The notes beneath the pieces were generated by a model. That model was not told where the DNA came from and made no database searches. It saw only the letters and a list, made by a program, of their open reading frames with translations. Both the position numbers and the translations under genes were made by a program. Shown here piece after piece: positions 8,559 to 17,095 of a stretch of DNA of 64,000 bases (the first letter of the stretch is position 1; each line of letters starts with the position of its first letter). The stretch is taken from the NCBI RefSeq assembly GCF_000447205.1, contig NZ_AUWY01000123.1, forward strand, positions 1 to 64,000. The letters are read 5' to 3'. The stretch is from Sphingobium ummariense RL-3. GTDB taxonomy: Bacteria > Pseudomonadota > Alphaproteobacteria > Sphingomonadales > Sphingomonadaceae.

Positions 8559-10153
8559 GGGCCTTCTCCCAGCTCCTCGACGGCCTCGTCTACACCCGCT
8601 CGCGCAACGGCAAGCTGGACCTGATCGCCGACTATATGCGCCGCGCGCCCGATCCCGACCGGGGCTGGGCCTTGGCGGCGCTCACCGGCAATCTGGACCT
8701 CAAGGCGGTGAAGGCCTCCGCCATCGGCGAGATGATCCGCGACCGCACCGACCCCGTGCTGTTCGAGATGAGCCGGGACTATGTGGGCGACCTCGCCGAA
8801 ACCGTCGCCCTGCTCTGGCCCAAGGCGGAGGACCAGCCGCCGGAGATCGACGACGGCTCGCTCACCCTGTCCGCCATCGTCGACCGCCTCCAGGGCGTGA
8901 GCCGCGCCGGCGCGCCCGCCGCGCTCGCGCAGATGATGCATCATCTCGACGCCTCGGGCCGCTTCGCCCTGCTGAAGCTCGCGACCGGCGGCCTGCGCGT
9001 CGGCATCTCCGCCCGCCTTGCCAAGACCGGCTTTGCCCAGGCCTTCGGCCTCGACGTCGACGATGTGGAGCAGGTCTGGCACGCCCTCTCCCCGCCCTAT
9101 GCCGCGCTGTTCGACTGGGCGGAGGGGCGCTGCGAGCGGCCCGACCCCGCAGGCACCCCGCATTTCCGTCCCTTCATGCTGGCCCATCCGCTGGAGGCGG
9201 ACAGCGTCGACCTGTCCGACTATGCCGCCGAATGGAAATGGGACGGCATCCGTGTCCAGATCGTCGGCACCGGCCAGGAAACGCGCCTCTATAGCCGCGC
9301 GGGCGACGACATCACCGGCAGCTTCCCCGACATAGCCGGGGCTTTTTCCGGCCATGCCGTGCTGGACGGCGAACTGCTGGTGAAGGGAGAGTTCCAGGGA
9401 GCCAAAGAGCATGGCGGCGCTGCAGCGAGCTTCAACGCCCTGCAACAGCGCCTCGGCCGCAAGGCCGTCAGCGCGAAGATGATGGTCGACTATCCCGCCT
9501 TCGTCCGCCTCTACGACCTGCTGCTGGAGGGCGACGAGGACGTGCGCGCCCTCCCCTGGACGCAGCGCCGCGCCCGACTCGAAGCCTTCCTGCCCACGCT
9601 CGATCCCACCCGCTTCGATCTCTCCGCTCTGATCGACGCGCCCGATTTCGACACGCTGGCCGACATCCGCGCCGGTGCCCGCGACGCCGCGATCGAGGGC
9701 GTGATGCTCAAGCGCCGCGACAGCCCCTATGTCGCCGGGCGCAAGGCGGCGCTCTGGTACAAGTGGAAGCGCGATCCGCTGACCGCCGACTGCGTGATGA
9801 TGTACGCCCAGCGCGGCCACGGGAAGCGCTCGTCCTTCTATTCCGACTACACCTTCGGCTGCTGGACCGAGGACGGCGAGTTGCTGCCGGTGGGCAAGGC
9901 CTATAGCGGCTTCACCGACGAGGAGCTGAAATGGCTCGACCGTTTCGTGCGGACCAGCACCGTCAACCGCTTCGGCCCGGTGCGGGAGGTGGAAAAGACG
10001 CTGGTGCTGGAAGTAGCGTTCGATTCGATCCACGACAGCAAACGGCACAAGTCCGGGCTCGCCATGCGCTTCCCCCGCATCGCCCGCATCCGCCGGGACA
10101 AGCCCCCGCACGAGGCCGACCGCATTGAGACCTTGCGCCGGATGATTGCTTGA
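8555..10153 (+). CDS. ATP-dependent DNA ligase (exonuclease-associated type)
   Basis: A 532-residue ligase with an N-terminal DNA-binding region, then the adenylation domain with the active-site lysine Lys228 in EWKWDGIRV, and downstream nucleotidyltransferase motifs (YSRAGDDITGSFP, VLDGELL, EGVMLKR, WYKWKRDPL) leading into the OB domain. It seals nicks using ATP, unlike the housekeeping NAD ligase. The 4-base overlap with the exonuclease gene makes a two-gene repair unit. The helicase and phosphoesterase that often complete this cluster in other genomes are absent here. Confidence 0.92.
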   Translation: MRAFSQLLDGLVYTRSRNGKLDLIADYMRRAPDPDRGWALAALTGNLDLKAVKASAIGEMIRDRTDPVLFEMSRDYVGDLAETVALLWPKAEDQPPEIDDGSLTLSAIVDRLQGVSRAGAPAALAQMMHHLDASGRFALLKLATGGLRVGISARLAKTGFAQAFGLDVDDVEQVWHALSPPYAALFDWAEGRCERPDPAGTPHFRPFMLAHPLEADSVDLSDYAAEWKWDGIRVQIVGTGQETRLYSRAGDDITGSFPDIAGAFSGHAVLDGELLVKGEFQGAKEHGGAAASFNALQQRLGRKAVSAKMMVDYPAFVRLYDLLLEGDEDVRALPWTQRRARLEAFLPTLDPTRFDLSALIDAPDFDTLADIRAGARDAAIEGVMLKRRDSPYVAGRKAALWYKWKRDPLTADCVMMYAQRGHGKRSSFYSDYTFGCWTEDGELLPVGKAYSGFTDEELKWLDRFVRTSTVNRFGPVREVEKTLVLEVAFDSIHDSKRHKSGLAMRFPRIARIRRDKPPHEADRIETLRRMIA

Positions 10154-10182
10154 GGCAGATTGGAACAAAAGGAGATCATGCC

Positions 10183-10533
10183 ATGACCTATCAGGGAAGC
10201 TGTCATTGCGGCGCCGTCACCTTCACCGTCGACACCGATCCTCCTGCCGAGGCGATGACCTGCAACTGCTCCCATTGCGCGCGCAAGGGCCTGACGCTGA
10301 CCTTCGTGCCCGCCGCGCAGTTCACGCTGGAAAGCGGGCAGGATCATCTGCGTTCCTATGAATTCCACAAGCACAGGATCGATCATCAGTTCTGCGCGAC
10401 CTGCGGCACCCAGCCCTTCGCCGCCAGCACCATGCCCGACGGAACCGAGATGCGCGCCGTCAACCTGCGCTGCGTACCCACGGTGGACATCGACGCGCTG
10501 ACGATCACGAAGGTGGACGGCGCCAGCTTCTGA
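10183..10533 (+). CDS. GFA/CENP-V family zinc protein
   Basis: A 116-residue small zinc-binding protein of the glutathione-dependent formaldehyde-activating (GFA) fold. The metal cysteines are visible as SCHCG (Cys7, Cys9), CNCSHC (Cys27, Cys29, Cys32) and FCATCG. AAAGGAG lies just upstream of the ATG at 10183, which decides the start. Members include S-(hydroxymethyl)glutathione synthase, but most are uncharacterised, so no substrate is claimed. It follows the ligase gene by 29 bases and may share its transcript. Confidence 0.85.
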   Translation: MTYQGSCHCGAVTFTVDTDPPAEAMTCNCSHCARKGLTLTFVPAAQFTLESGQDHLRSYEFHKHRIDHQFCATCGTQPFAASTMPDGTEMRAVNLRCVPTVDIDALTITKVDGASF

Positions 10534-10585
10534 TCGTCGCTGTCAATCTCTTGAAGCCGCAGGCCCCCTGCTCTAGGGCCCGGAC

Positions 10586-11884
10586 ATGCATGGCACGGGA
10601 ACGGCAGGCGAATTGGATGTCGATGCGTTCCAGTCCTATGGCTGCTACGACCTGCTGACTCATGCCGGCGGTCGCCCCGAACTGCTGATCGCCGTCACGT
10701 CCATGGGCGTCCGGGGGGTACGGCCCGATTTCGAATGGGTCGGGACCACGCTGCTGAACGCGGCCGGGCGGCATGTCATGTTCCTGCGCGACAACGGCCA
10801 GTCATGGTTCAACGACGACAATGGCTGGGAAGAGCTGATCGCGGCAATCGGTGCCTATCGGATTGCCCATGGCATCGAACGGATGTTCGCCTTCGGCCTC
10901 AGCCTGGGCGCTTTCGGCGCAGCCCTGCTCGCCACGCGGCTGCCGCTGACCGGCGTGCTGCTGCTGGCGCCGCAGGCGAGCATCGGCCGGGAAGAAGCCG
11001 GATTCGACAACCGCTTCGCTGCGATGTGGGAAAGCATCGCCAGCCGCAATCGGCCGGACCTGTCCGGACTGCGCCACAGCGCGACCCGCATCATATGCTG
11101 TTTCTCCGTGGACGATGTGTTCGACCTCGCCCATGCCGAACTGCTGCGGAACTATGCCCCTCATGCCGAACTGCTGCCGATCCGCGGCGACCATAATCTC
11201 GGCAACGAGCTTCAATGGCGCCACCAGCACGATGCGATGCTGCACTATCTGATGGATGACGGCGCGCGGCCGGATCTTCGCCTGTTCCAGGGCGACCTGG
11301 ACTTCGCCTTCAGCGTGGCGCCTCGTGTGCTGGCGGAAGATCGCTCCGGTTTTCAGGAGCATGTCGCCCATATGGTGCGCACTGACCGCGCCCATCATAT
11401 TCCCGGCGCCCTGTTCCCGGAACTCAACCGCGCGCTGCGGCCGCCGCGCGGTTCGCTGCGCGCCGGCTTGCACAAGCTGCTCGGCTGGCGGGCCTATCCC
11501 GCCCAGCGCGGCATGTCCTTCCTCCTTGCAGCGCTGGAACCCTATCTGCATGACGGCTGGTCGGCCATCGACGACGGCGGCTTCTGGGCGGAAAGCCCAC
11601 GGGCGCGCCTGCGCCTGCGCATGATCGATCCCGATCGGAAGTCTCCCTTCCGCCTCGCGATCGGCGGCAGGCTGAGGGCCGCTGGAGAAGAAGGCCGCAT
11701 GCTGCGCGTCCGGCAGGGCAGGCGCCTGCTTGGCGAGGTGCAGGCGGCGGCAGGCGAGCCTTCCGGCGTCGGGTTGGTGGTCGAGGCGCGCGGACCGCTG
11801 ATCGACCTGCGGTTCGAGACGGACCTCGACGCGTCCGGCGCCCCGCTGTTCTGGATCAACGAGCTGCGGGTCCTCTGCGATTGA
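10586..11884 (+). CDS. Alpha/beta-hydrolase-like protein of unknown role
   Basis: A 432-residue protein whose first half looks like an alpha/beta hydrolase: a nucleophile elbow FGLSLGAFG (candidate Ser106), a candidate acid in SVDDVFD (Asp176/177) and a candidate His203 in IRGDHNLG. The second half (about 230-432) is rich in Arg/Leu and ends with beta-like sequence (FWINELRVLCD) that I do not recognise. No signal peptide is visible. It stands just upstream of the polyamine genes but has its own spacing. The triad is inferred from motif order only. Confidence 0.6.
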   Translation: MHGTGTAGELDVDAFQSYGCYDLLTHAGGRPELLIAVTSMGVRGVRPDFEWVGTTLLNAAGRHVMFLRDNGQSWFNDDNGWEELIAAIGAYRIAHGIERMFAFGLSLGAFGAALLATRLPLTGVLLLAPQASIGREEAGFDNRFAAMWESIASRNRPDLSGLRHSATRIICCFSVDDVFDLAHAELLRNYAPHAELLPIRGDHNLGNELQWRHQHDAMLHYLMDDGARPDLRLFQGDLDFAFSVAPRVLAEDRSGFQEHVAHMVRTDRAHHIPGALFPELNRALRPPRGSLRAGLHKLLGWRAYPAQRGMSFLLAALEPYLHDGWSAIDDGGFWAESPRARLRLRMIDPDRKSPFRLAIGGRLRAAGEEGRMLRVRQGRRLLGEVQAAAGEPSGVGLVVEARGPLIDLRFETDLDASGAPLFWINELRVLCD

Positions 11885-11903
11885 GGCGCATGGGGTCGCG
11901 CCT

Positions 11904-11931
11904 TTGCGCTGTCACATGAAGATCCTATATG
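11904..11931 (+). promoter_or_regulatory. Candidate sigma-70-type promoter before the polyamine operon
   Basis: TTGCGC and TATATG are separated by 16 bases and lie about 30-45 bases upstream of the carboxyspermidine dehydrogenase start. The -35 box is imperfect, so this is only a candidate. Confidence 0.35.
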
Positions 11932-11962
11932 GGGCGCTTCGCGCGTCCGGCGCGTCCAAGCT

Positions 11963-13180
11963 ATGGAGAAAAGATTGAGCAAGGTTCTGGTCATCGGCGC
12001 GGGCGGCGTCGGTTCCGTCGCGGTCCACAAGATGGCGATGAATCCCGATATTTTCAGCCATATCACGCTCGCCAGCCGCCGGATCGTCAGCTGCGAGAAG
12101 GTCGCCGAATCGGTGAAGGCGCGCACCGGCGTGACGATCGATGTGGCGCAGGTCGACGCCGACAATGTGGACGAGACCATCGCCCTCATCCAGAAGGTGC
12201 AGCCCAAGCTCGTCGTGAACCTGGCCCTGCCCTATCAGGACCTCGCGATCATGGACGCATGCCTCGCGACCAAGACCGATTATCTCGACACGGCCAATTA
12301 CGAACCGCGCGACACCGCCAAGTTCGAATATGGCTGGCAATGGGCTTATCAGGATCGCTTCAAGGAAGCGGGCATCATGGCACTGCTCGGCTCCGGCTTC
12401 GACCCCGGCGTCACCAGCGTCTTCGCCAGCTACATCAAGAAGCATCTGCTCGACCGGATCGACACGCTCGATATCCTGGACTGCAATGGCGGCGACCATG
12501 GCCAGCATTTCGCCACCAACTTCAATCCGGAAATCAACATCCGCGAAGTGACCGCGCCCTCGCGCCACTGGGCCGACGGCGAATGGGTCGAAGGGCCGGC
12601 GCTCAGCCACAAGCAGGTGTTCGACTTCGACCAGGTGGGCGAGAAGAACATGTACCTCATGTATCATGAGGAACTGGAATCGCTTGCGAAATTCTATCCT
12701 GAGATCAAGCGCATCCGTTTCTGGATGACCTTCGGCGACGCCTATCTGAAGCATCTGGAGGTGCTCCAGAATGTAGGCATGACGCGGATCGACCCGGTCA
12801 TCTACAACGGCCAGGAGATCATTCCGCTCCAGTTCCTCAAGGCCGTCCTCCCCGAGCCGTCGAGCCTCGGCCCGACCACCAAGGGCAAAACCAATATCGG
12901 CGACATCGCGACCGGCGAGAAGGACGGGCAGCAGAAGACGGTCTATGTCTACAATGTCTGCGACCATGAGGAGGCTTACGCCGAAACCGGCAACCAGGCG
13001 GTCAGCTACACCACGGGCGTGCCCGCGATGATCGGCGCCGCCATGATGCTGACCGGTGCCTGGCGTGGCGAAGGCGTGTTCAACATCGAGCAGTTCGATC
13101 CCGATCCCTTCATGGACATGCTGAACAAGCACGGCCTGCCCTGGCAGGTGAAGGAACTGGATAAGCCACTGGATTTCTGA
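11963..13180 (+). CDS. Carboxy(nor)spermidine dehydrogenase (saccharopine dehydrogenase family)
   Basis: Condenses aspartate semialdehyde with a diamine (putrescine or diaminopropane) using NADPH to form carboxyspermidine or carboxynorspermidine. The dinucleotide motif VLVIGAGGVGS is at the N-terminus, followed by LASRR and NLALPYQDLAIMDAC. The 405-residue length fits. The true start may be the TTG at 11975: GGAG at 11965-11968 sits six bases ahead of it, giving the family-typical N-terminus (M)SKVLVIGAGG, whereas the ATG at 11963 has no site. It is paired with the decarboxylase nspC downstream. Confidence 0.92.
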   Translation: MEKRLSKVLVIGAGGVGSVAVHKMAMNPDIFSHITLASRRIVSCEKVAESVKARTGVTIDVAQVDADNVDETIALIQKVQPKLVVNLALPYQDLAIMDACLATKTDYLDTANYEPRDTAKFEYGWQWAYQDRFKEAGIMALLGSGFDPGVTSVFASYIKKHLLDRIDTLDILDCNGGDHGQHFATNFNPEINIREVTAPSRHWADGEWVEGPALSHKQVFDFDQVGEKNMYLMYHEELESLAKFYPEIKRIRFWMTFGDAYLKHLEVLQNVGMTRIDPVIYNGQEIIPLQFLKAVLPEPSSLGPTTKGKTNIGDIATGEKDGQQKTVYVYNVCDHEEAYAETGNQAVSYTTGVPAMIGAAMMLTGAWRGEGVFNIEQFDPDPFMDMLNKHGLPWQVKELDKPLDF

Positions 13181-13189
13181 CCAAAATCC

Positions 13190-13211
13190 CCTCTCCCCTT
13201 CAGGGGAGAGG
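13190..13211. repeat. REP-like hairpin, copy 1
   Basis: CCTCTCCCCT and AGGGGAGAGG form perfect 10-base arms around a TC loop. It sits directly after the carboxyspermidine dehydrogenase stop. Copy 2, 58 bases downstream, is its exact reverse complement. Confidence 0.75.
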
Positions 13212-13268
13212 ATTAGGGAGAGGCGGCCGCGAGAGCCGCTCTTTCCCGTTCATTCCCCTCTCCCAGGC

Positions 13269-13290
13269 CCTCTCCCCTGAAGGGGAGAGG
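13269..13290. repeat. REP-like hairpin, copy 2 (inverted)
   Basis: The same 10-base arms flank a GA loop, so this copy is inverted relative to copy 1. The stem extends by a further C:G pair at each end. It lies 15 bases ahead of the nspC start, in the leader, and could also attenuate read-through from the upstream gene. Confidence 0.75.
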
Positions 13291-13305
13291 GAGATTGGAC
13301 GTGAT

Positions 13306-14493
13306 ATGGAAACCAGAGCCGGCGACCCCGCCGCCTTCGCCCGTTTCGACCTCGCCCGCGTGCCCTCGCCCGCCTTCGTGGTGGACGAGGCTGCGGTGCG
13401 TCGCAACCTCGCGATCCTGAAGGACGTCCGCGACCGCGCGGGTATCCGCATGCTCGGCGCACTCAAGGCCTTTTCCATGTGGTCGCTGGGCGGCGTGGTG
13501 GCGGAATATCTGGACGGCGTCTGCGCCTCCGGCCTCTACGAGGCGCGCCTTGGCCGGGAGGAATATGCGGGACCGGACGGCAAGCGCGAGGTCGCGACCT
13601 ATTGCGCCGCCTACAAGGGCGAAGACCTGCCGGAAATCCTGCGCCTGTCGGACCATGTCATCTTCAACAGCCCGGGCCAGATCGCGCGCTTCCGCCCCAT
13701 CCTCGACGCGGCGCGCAGCGACGGTGTGAACTTCGACATCGGGCTGCGCATCAACCCCCTCCACGCCGAGGGCGAGGTCGCGAAATACGACCCCTCCCAG
13801 CCGCACAGCCGCCTGGGCTTCCCCGTCGACCAGTTGAAGGCCGAGCATCTCGAAGGGGTCGATGGCCTTCATTTCCACAATCTGTGCGAACAGGATTTCC
13901 TGCCGCTGGAGCGCACCTGGGCCGCGATCGAATCGCGGATCATGCCCCATGTCGGGAAGCTCGCCTGGCTGAACTTCGGCGGCGGCCACCACATCACGCG
14001 CGCGGATTATCAGCGCGACCAGCTCGTCGCCTTTCTCCAGAGGATCAAGGCGCAGACCGGCGCCGAGCTCTATCTGGAGCCCGGCGAGGCGATGGCGCTC
14101 GACACCGGCATCCTGGTGGGCGAGATCCTGGACGTGATCGAAAACGGCATGCCCGTCGCCATCACCGACATCTCCGCCACCTGCCACATGCCCGACGTGA
14201 TCGAGGCGCCCTATCGCCCCGCGATGCTGTTCGAGGAAGAGCATGGCCAGCCCACCCGACTCGGTGGTCCATCCTGCCTCGCGGGCGACATCATCGGCGA
14301 CTATCGAGTCCCCGGGGGGGCCATTGCCGGCCGCCGCATCGCCTTCCTCGATCAGGCGCATTATTCGATGGTGAAGACCAACACCTTCAACGGCGTGCCT
14401 CTTCCCGGCATCTGGCTGTGGAACTCGGAAACCGATCAACTCACGGAAATCCGGCGCTTTTCCTACCAGGACTTCAAGTCCCGTCTCTCGTGA
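13306..14493 (+). CDS. nspC: Carboxynorspermidine/carboxyspermidine decarboxylase
   Basis: A PLP enzyme of the alanine-racemase-type (fold III) decarboxylases that removes CO2 from carboxy(nor)spermidine. The PLP lysine is Lys54 in LGALKAFS. Other landmarks are SRLGFP, FHNLCE, NFGGGHH and the LEPGEA motif; GPSCLAGD carries the conserved active-site cysteine. Length is 395 residues. It follows the dehydrogenase by 125 bases, a gap occupied by the two REP-like hairpins. With putrescine from the next gene, the trio would make spermidine without decarboxylated SAM. Confidence 0.93.
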   Translation: METRAGDPAAFARFDLARVPSPAFVVDEAAVRRNLAILKDVRDRAGIRMLGALKAFSMWSLGGVVAEYLDGVCASGLYEARLGREEYAGPDGKREVATYCAAYKGEDLPEILRLSDHVIFNSPGQIARFRPILDAARSDGVNFDIGLRINPLHAEGEVAKYDPSQPHSRLGFPVDQLKAEHLEGVDGLHFHNLCEQDFLPLERTWAAIESRIMPHVGKLAWLNFGGGHHITRADYQRDQLVAFLQRIKAQTGAELYLEPGEAMALDTGILVGEILDVIENGMPVAITDISATCHMPDVIEAPYRPAMLFEEEHGQPTRLGGPSCLAGDIIGDYRVPGGAIAGRRIAFLDQAHYSMVKTNTFNGVPLPGIWLWNSETDQLTEIRRFSYQDFKSRLS

Positions 14494-14537
14494 CGCACAT
14501 TTGATAGCCTCCCGCGCAACAAAATTTACACACGCGC

Positions 14538-14566
14538 TTTACAGGGGGGACCCCTCGGCATATATC
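14538..14566 (+). promoter_or_regulatory. Candidate sigma-70-type promoter of the ornithine decarboxylase gene
   Basis: TTTACA and TATATC are separated by exactly 17 bases and lie 45 bases upstream of the first possible start. A GGGGGGACCCC hairpin-prone stretch sits in the spacer. It is one of the best promoter matches in the window, though unproven. Confidence 0.5.
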
Positions 14567-14610
14567 GCTCGTCCGCTGCCCCATGGGACTTCCACCGCAA
14601 GGCAGCTTGT

Positions 14611-15834
14611 TTGCCACGACTACACTGGAGGTCCCTTGAGTTGCACAAGCATCATAGCGCGCTGGGGGTAGCGACCGCCCTCAAACCGGCAGCACCGGTA
14701 ACGCTGATTCGTCCCCAGGCTGCGGCCCGGGCCGCCCGATTCTTCGCTGAGAAGTTTCCGGGCCGGTCCCTGTACGCTGTCAAGGCGAACCCGTCTCCCG
14801 ACCTGATCCGTACGCTTTTCGATTCCGGGATCACGCATTTCGACGTGGCCTCGATCGCGGAAGTGCGGCTGGTGTCGGAAGCGCTGGATGGCCGGGGCAA
14901 GCTCTGCTTCATGCACCCGGTCAAGGCCGAGGAAGCGATCGCTGAAGCCTATCGCGACCATGGCGTGCGCACCTTCTCGCTCGATTCGATGGACGAGCTG
15001 GAAAAGATCATGCGCGCCACCGGCGACGCGACCGATCTGGAGCTGTGCGTGCGCCTGCGCGTCTCTTCCGAGCATTCGGAGCTGAGCCTGGCGTCGAAGT
15101 TCGGCGTCGAGCTGGGCGAGACCCGCGAGCTGCTCATGGCCACCCGCCAGGCGGCCGACGCGCTCGGCATCTGCTTCCACGTCGGCAGCCAGGCGATGAG
15201 CCCGCAGGCCTATAGCGACGCCATCGAGCGCGTCCGCGCGGCGATCGTCGACGCGGCGGTCACGGTCGACATCATCGATGTCGGCGGCGGCTTCCCGTCC
15301 GTCTATCCCGGCATGGAGCCACCCTCGCTGGAGCGCTATTTCGACGCGATCCATCGCGGCTTCGAAAGCCTGCCGATCAGCTATTCGGCGGAGCTGTGGT
15401 GCGAGCCGGGCCGCGCGCTGTCGGCGGAGTACAGCTCGGTCGTGGTGCGCGTGGAGCGCCGCCGCGGCGACGAGCTCTACATCAACGACGGCGCCTATGG
15501 CGCGCTGTTCGACGCGGCCCACATCGGCTGGCGCTTCCCCGTCGCGCTGCTGCGCGAGGAGGACAGCGAGGAGGAACTCACCGGCTTCTCCTTCTACGGC
15601 CCGACCTGCGACGACATGGACCATATGGTCGGTCCCTTCATGCTCCCTGCGGACGTGAAGGCGGGCGACTATATCGAGATCGGGATGCTCGGCGCCTATG
15701 GCGCGGCGATGCGGACCGGCTTCAACGGCTTCACGTCGGAAGCGGTGGTCGAGGTCGAGGACGAGCCGATGGCCAGCCTCTATGCCGAACGCATGCCGGA
15801 ACGCCGCCGCGCGACGGTGATCAAGCTGGGCTGA
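14611..15834 (+). CDS. Ornithine/lysine-type decarboxylase (fold III PLP)
   Basis: Converts ornithine to putrescine, the diamine feeding the dehydrogenase and decarboxylase upstream. The PLP lysine lies in LYAVKANPSPD, and later landmarks are DVGGGFPSVYPG, WCEPGRALSAE and the active-site cysteine in YGPTCDDMDHM. The family is about 380-400 residues. There is no ATG near the N-terminus. The TTG at 14611 gives 407 residues, while a TTG at 14641 (LHKHHSALG) has GGAGG at 14627-14631 nine bases upstream, so the shorter form is quite possible. Confidence 0.9.
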   Translation: MPRLHWRSLELHKHHSALGVATALKPAAPVTLIRPQAAARAARFFAEKFPGRSLYAVKANPSPDLIRTLFDSGITHFDVASIAEVRLVSEALDGRGKLCFMHPVKAEEAIAEAYRDHGVRTFSLDSMDELEKIMRATGDATDLELCVRLRVSSEHSELSLASKFGVELGETRELLMATRQAADALGICFHVGSQAMSPQAYSDAIERVRAAIVDAAVTVDIIDVGGGFPSVYPGMEPPSLERYFDAIHRGFESLPISYSAELWCEPGRALSAEYSSVVVRVERRRGDELYINDGAYGALFDAAHIGWRFPVALLREEDSEEELTGFSFYGPTCDDMDHMVGPFMLPADVKAGDYIEIGMLGAYGAAMRTGFNGFTSEAVVEVEDEPMASLYAERMPERRRATVIKLG

Positions 15835-15858
15835 TACGGTTTCGCCTCCAGGAAAGAG

Positions 15859-15890
15859 ACCCCCGCCGGTTCTGCCGCGCGGGGGTTTCC
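15859..15890. terminator. Terminator between the decarboxylase and RNA methyltransferase genes
   Basis: ACCCCCGC (15859-15866) pairs with GCGGGGGT (15879-15886), flanked by GGAAA and TTTCC that can extend the stem, followed by TTTG. The two neighbouring genes converge here, so it probably acts in both directions. Confidence 0.8.
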
Positions 15891-15895
15891 TTTGT

Positions 15896-17095
15896 TCAGC
15901 GCCGGAATATCCCCACCAGCTCGACATGGGTCGACCAGCGGAACTGCCCCACCGGTTTGACGCTCTCCAGACGGTAGCCGCCGGCAACCAGATGCACCGC
16001 ATCCCGCGCAAAGCTGGCGGGATTGCACGAGACATAAGCGACGACCGGCACTCGCGCGGCGGCAAGCTGCATTGCCTGTTCCCGCGCACCCGCGCGTGGC
16101 GGATCGAGGACGATGGCGGCGAACCGATCCAGTTCCGCCGGTACCAGCGGCCGCCGGAACAGGTCGCGATGATCGGCCGCCAGCCGCCGCTGCGCCCGGT
16201 TGGCCCCCGCCTTCAGCGAGAGAACAAGGTCGCGCGCGCCCTCCGCCGCATAGACCGGCCGCGCCGTCGCCAGCGCCAGCGCGAAGGTGCCCAGGCCGCA
16301 GAACAGGTCGGCGATCGGCCCGGAAGGCGGCAGCGCAGCCGCGACCGCGTCCACCAGTGCCGCCTCCCCGTCCGGCGTGGCCTGGAGGAAGGCGAAGGGT
16401 GGAAAGCCCACCGCCACGCCGCCGAAGCTGACCGTGACCGGCTCTGGCTCCCAGCGCGTCTGCGGCCCGTCGCCCTCGTCGATGGTCAGCCGCGCCAGCC
16501 CATGATCCTGGCCGAAAGCGCCCAATGCCTCGTCGGCCGCCAGCCCCCCGACCCGCACGCCTTCCAGCAGCAGGTCGACGCCCTGGTCGGTCAGCGACAT
16601 CTTCACATGCGCCGCCCGCTTGTCGGGCAGGATGGCGCCCAGTAGGCCGCGCAACGGCGCGAGCAGGGCGAACAGCCGAGAATCGAGGATTTCGCACACC
16701 GAAAGATCGACCAGCGCATGGCTGCCGGACTCGGCGAAGCCGATGACCACCCGCTTGCCCTGCCGGACGGCCCGCAGCGCAGCGCGGCGACGGGCACGAG
16801 GCGGCGAGATATGCGGTCCCAGCACGGTACCGGCCGCGATTCCCTGCCCTGCCAATGCCCCGATAACGCGCGCGCTCACGAAATCGGCATAGCTCGGATC
16901 GTCCACATGCTGGAGCGCGCAGCCCCCGCAGGCCGGGAAGTGAATGCAGGGCGGCGCGGCGTGATGCGGGCCAGGCAGCACGGCGCCGTCCGCCGCGATG
17001 CGGTCCCCCGGCGCAGCGAGCGGAAAATGGCGGCCATCGGCGGTCACGCCGTCGCCCTTTGCGGCGATGCGCAGGATGATGTCGGGATCGGTCAC
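15896..17095 (-). CDS. Class I SAM-dependent RNA (uracil-5-)methyltransferase, TrmA/RlmD type
   Basis: Methylates C5 of a uridine in rRNA or tRNA. An iron-sulfur cluster site is visible as Cys50, Cys56 and Cys59 (CIHFPACGGC) plus Cys134 (SVCEIL). The SAM motif is DLFCGLGTFALA (263-274), and the catalytic cysteine is Cys357 in VSCNPASFARD. The GTG at 17095 is chosen because it overlaps the preceding gene's TGA as GTGA and starts the conserved sequence. The frame is open further upstream but only over the neighbour. The exact target (U747 or U1939 type) cannot be told. 399 residues. Confidence 0.9.
   Translation of the reverse strand: MTDPDIILRIAAKGDGVTADGRHFPLAAPGDRIAADGAVLPGPHHAAPPCIHFPACGGCALQHVDDPSYADFVSARVIGALAGQGIAAGTVLGPHISPPRARRRAALRAVRQGKRVVIGFAESGSHALVDLSVCEILDSRLFALLAPLRGLLGAILPDKRAAHVKMSLTDQGVDLLLEGVRVGGLAADEALGAFGQDHGLARLTIDEGDGPQTRWEPEPVTVSFGGVAVGFPPFAFLQATPDGEAALVDAVAAALPPSGPIADLFCGLGTFALALATARPVYAAEGARDLVLSLKAGANRAQRRLAADHRDLFRRPLVPAELDRFAAIVLDPPRAGAREQAMQLAAARVPVVAYVSCNPASFARDAVHLVAGGYRLESVKPVGQFRWSTHVELVGIFRR

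Noticed and set aside
8174..10168. 664-residue open frame on the minus strand across the DNA ligase
   Set aside because: Antisense to a ligase with intact motifs; no start context or recognisable domain.
14494..14610. Polyamine-responsive leader (speF-type) before ornithine decarboxylase
   Set aside because: The transcribed leader from the candidate promoter would be only about 40 bases, too short for that RNA, and no leader peptide is visible.
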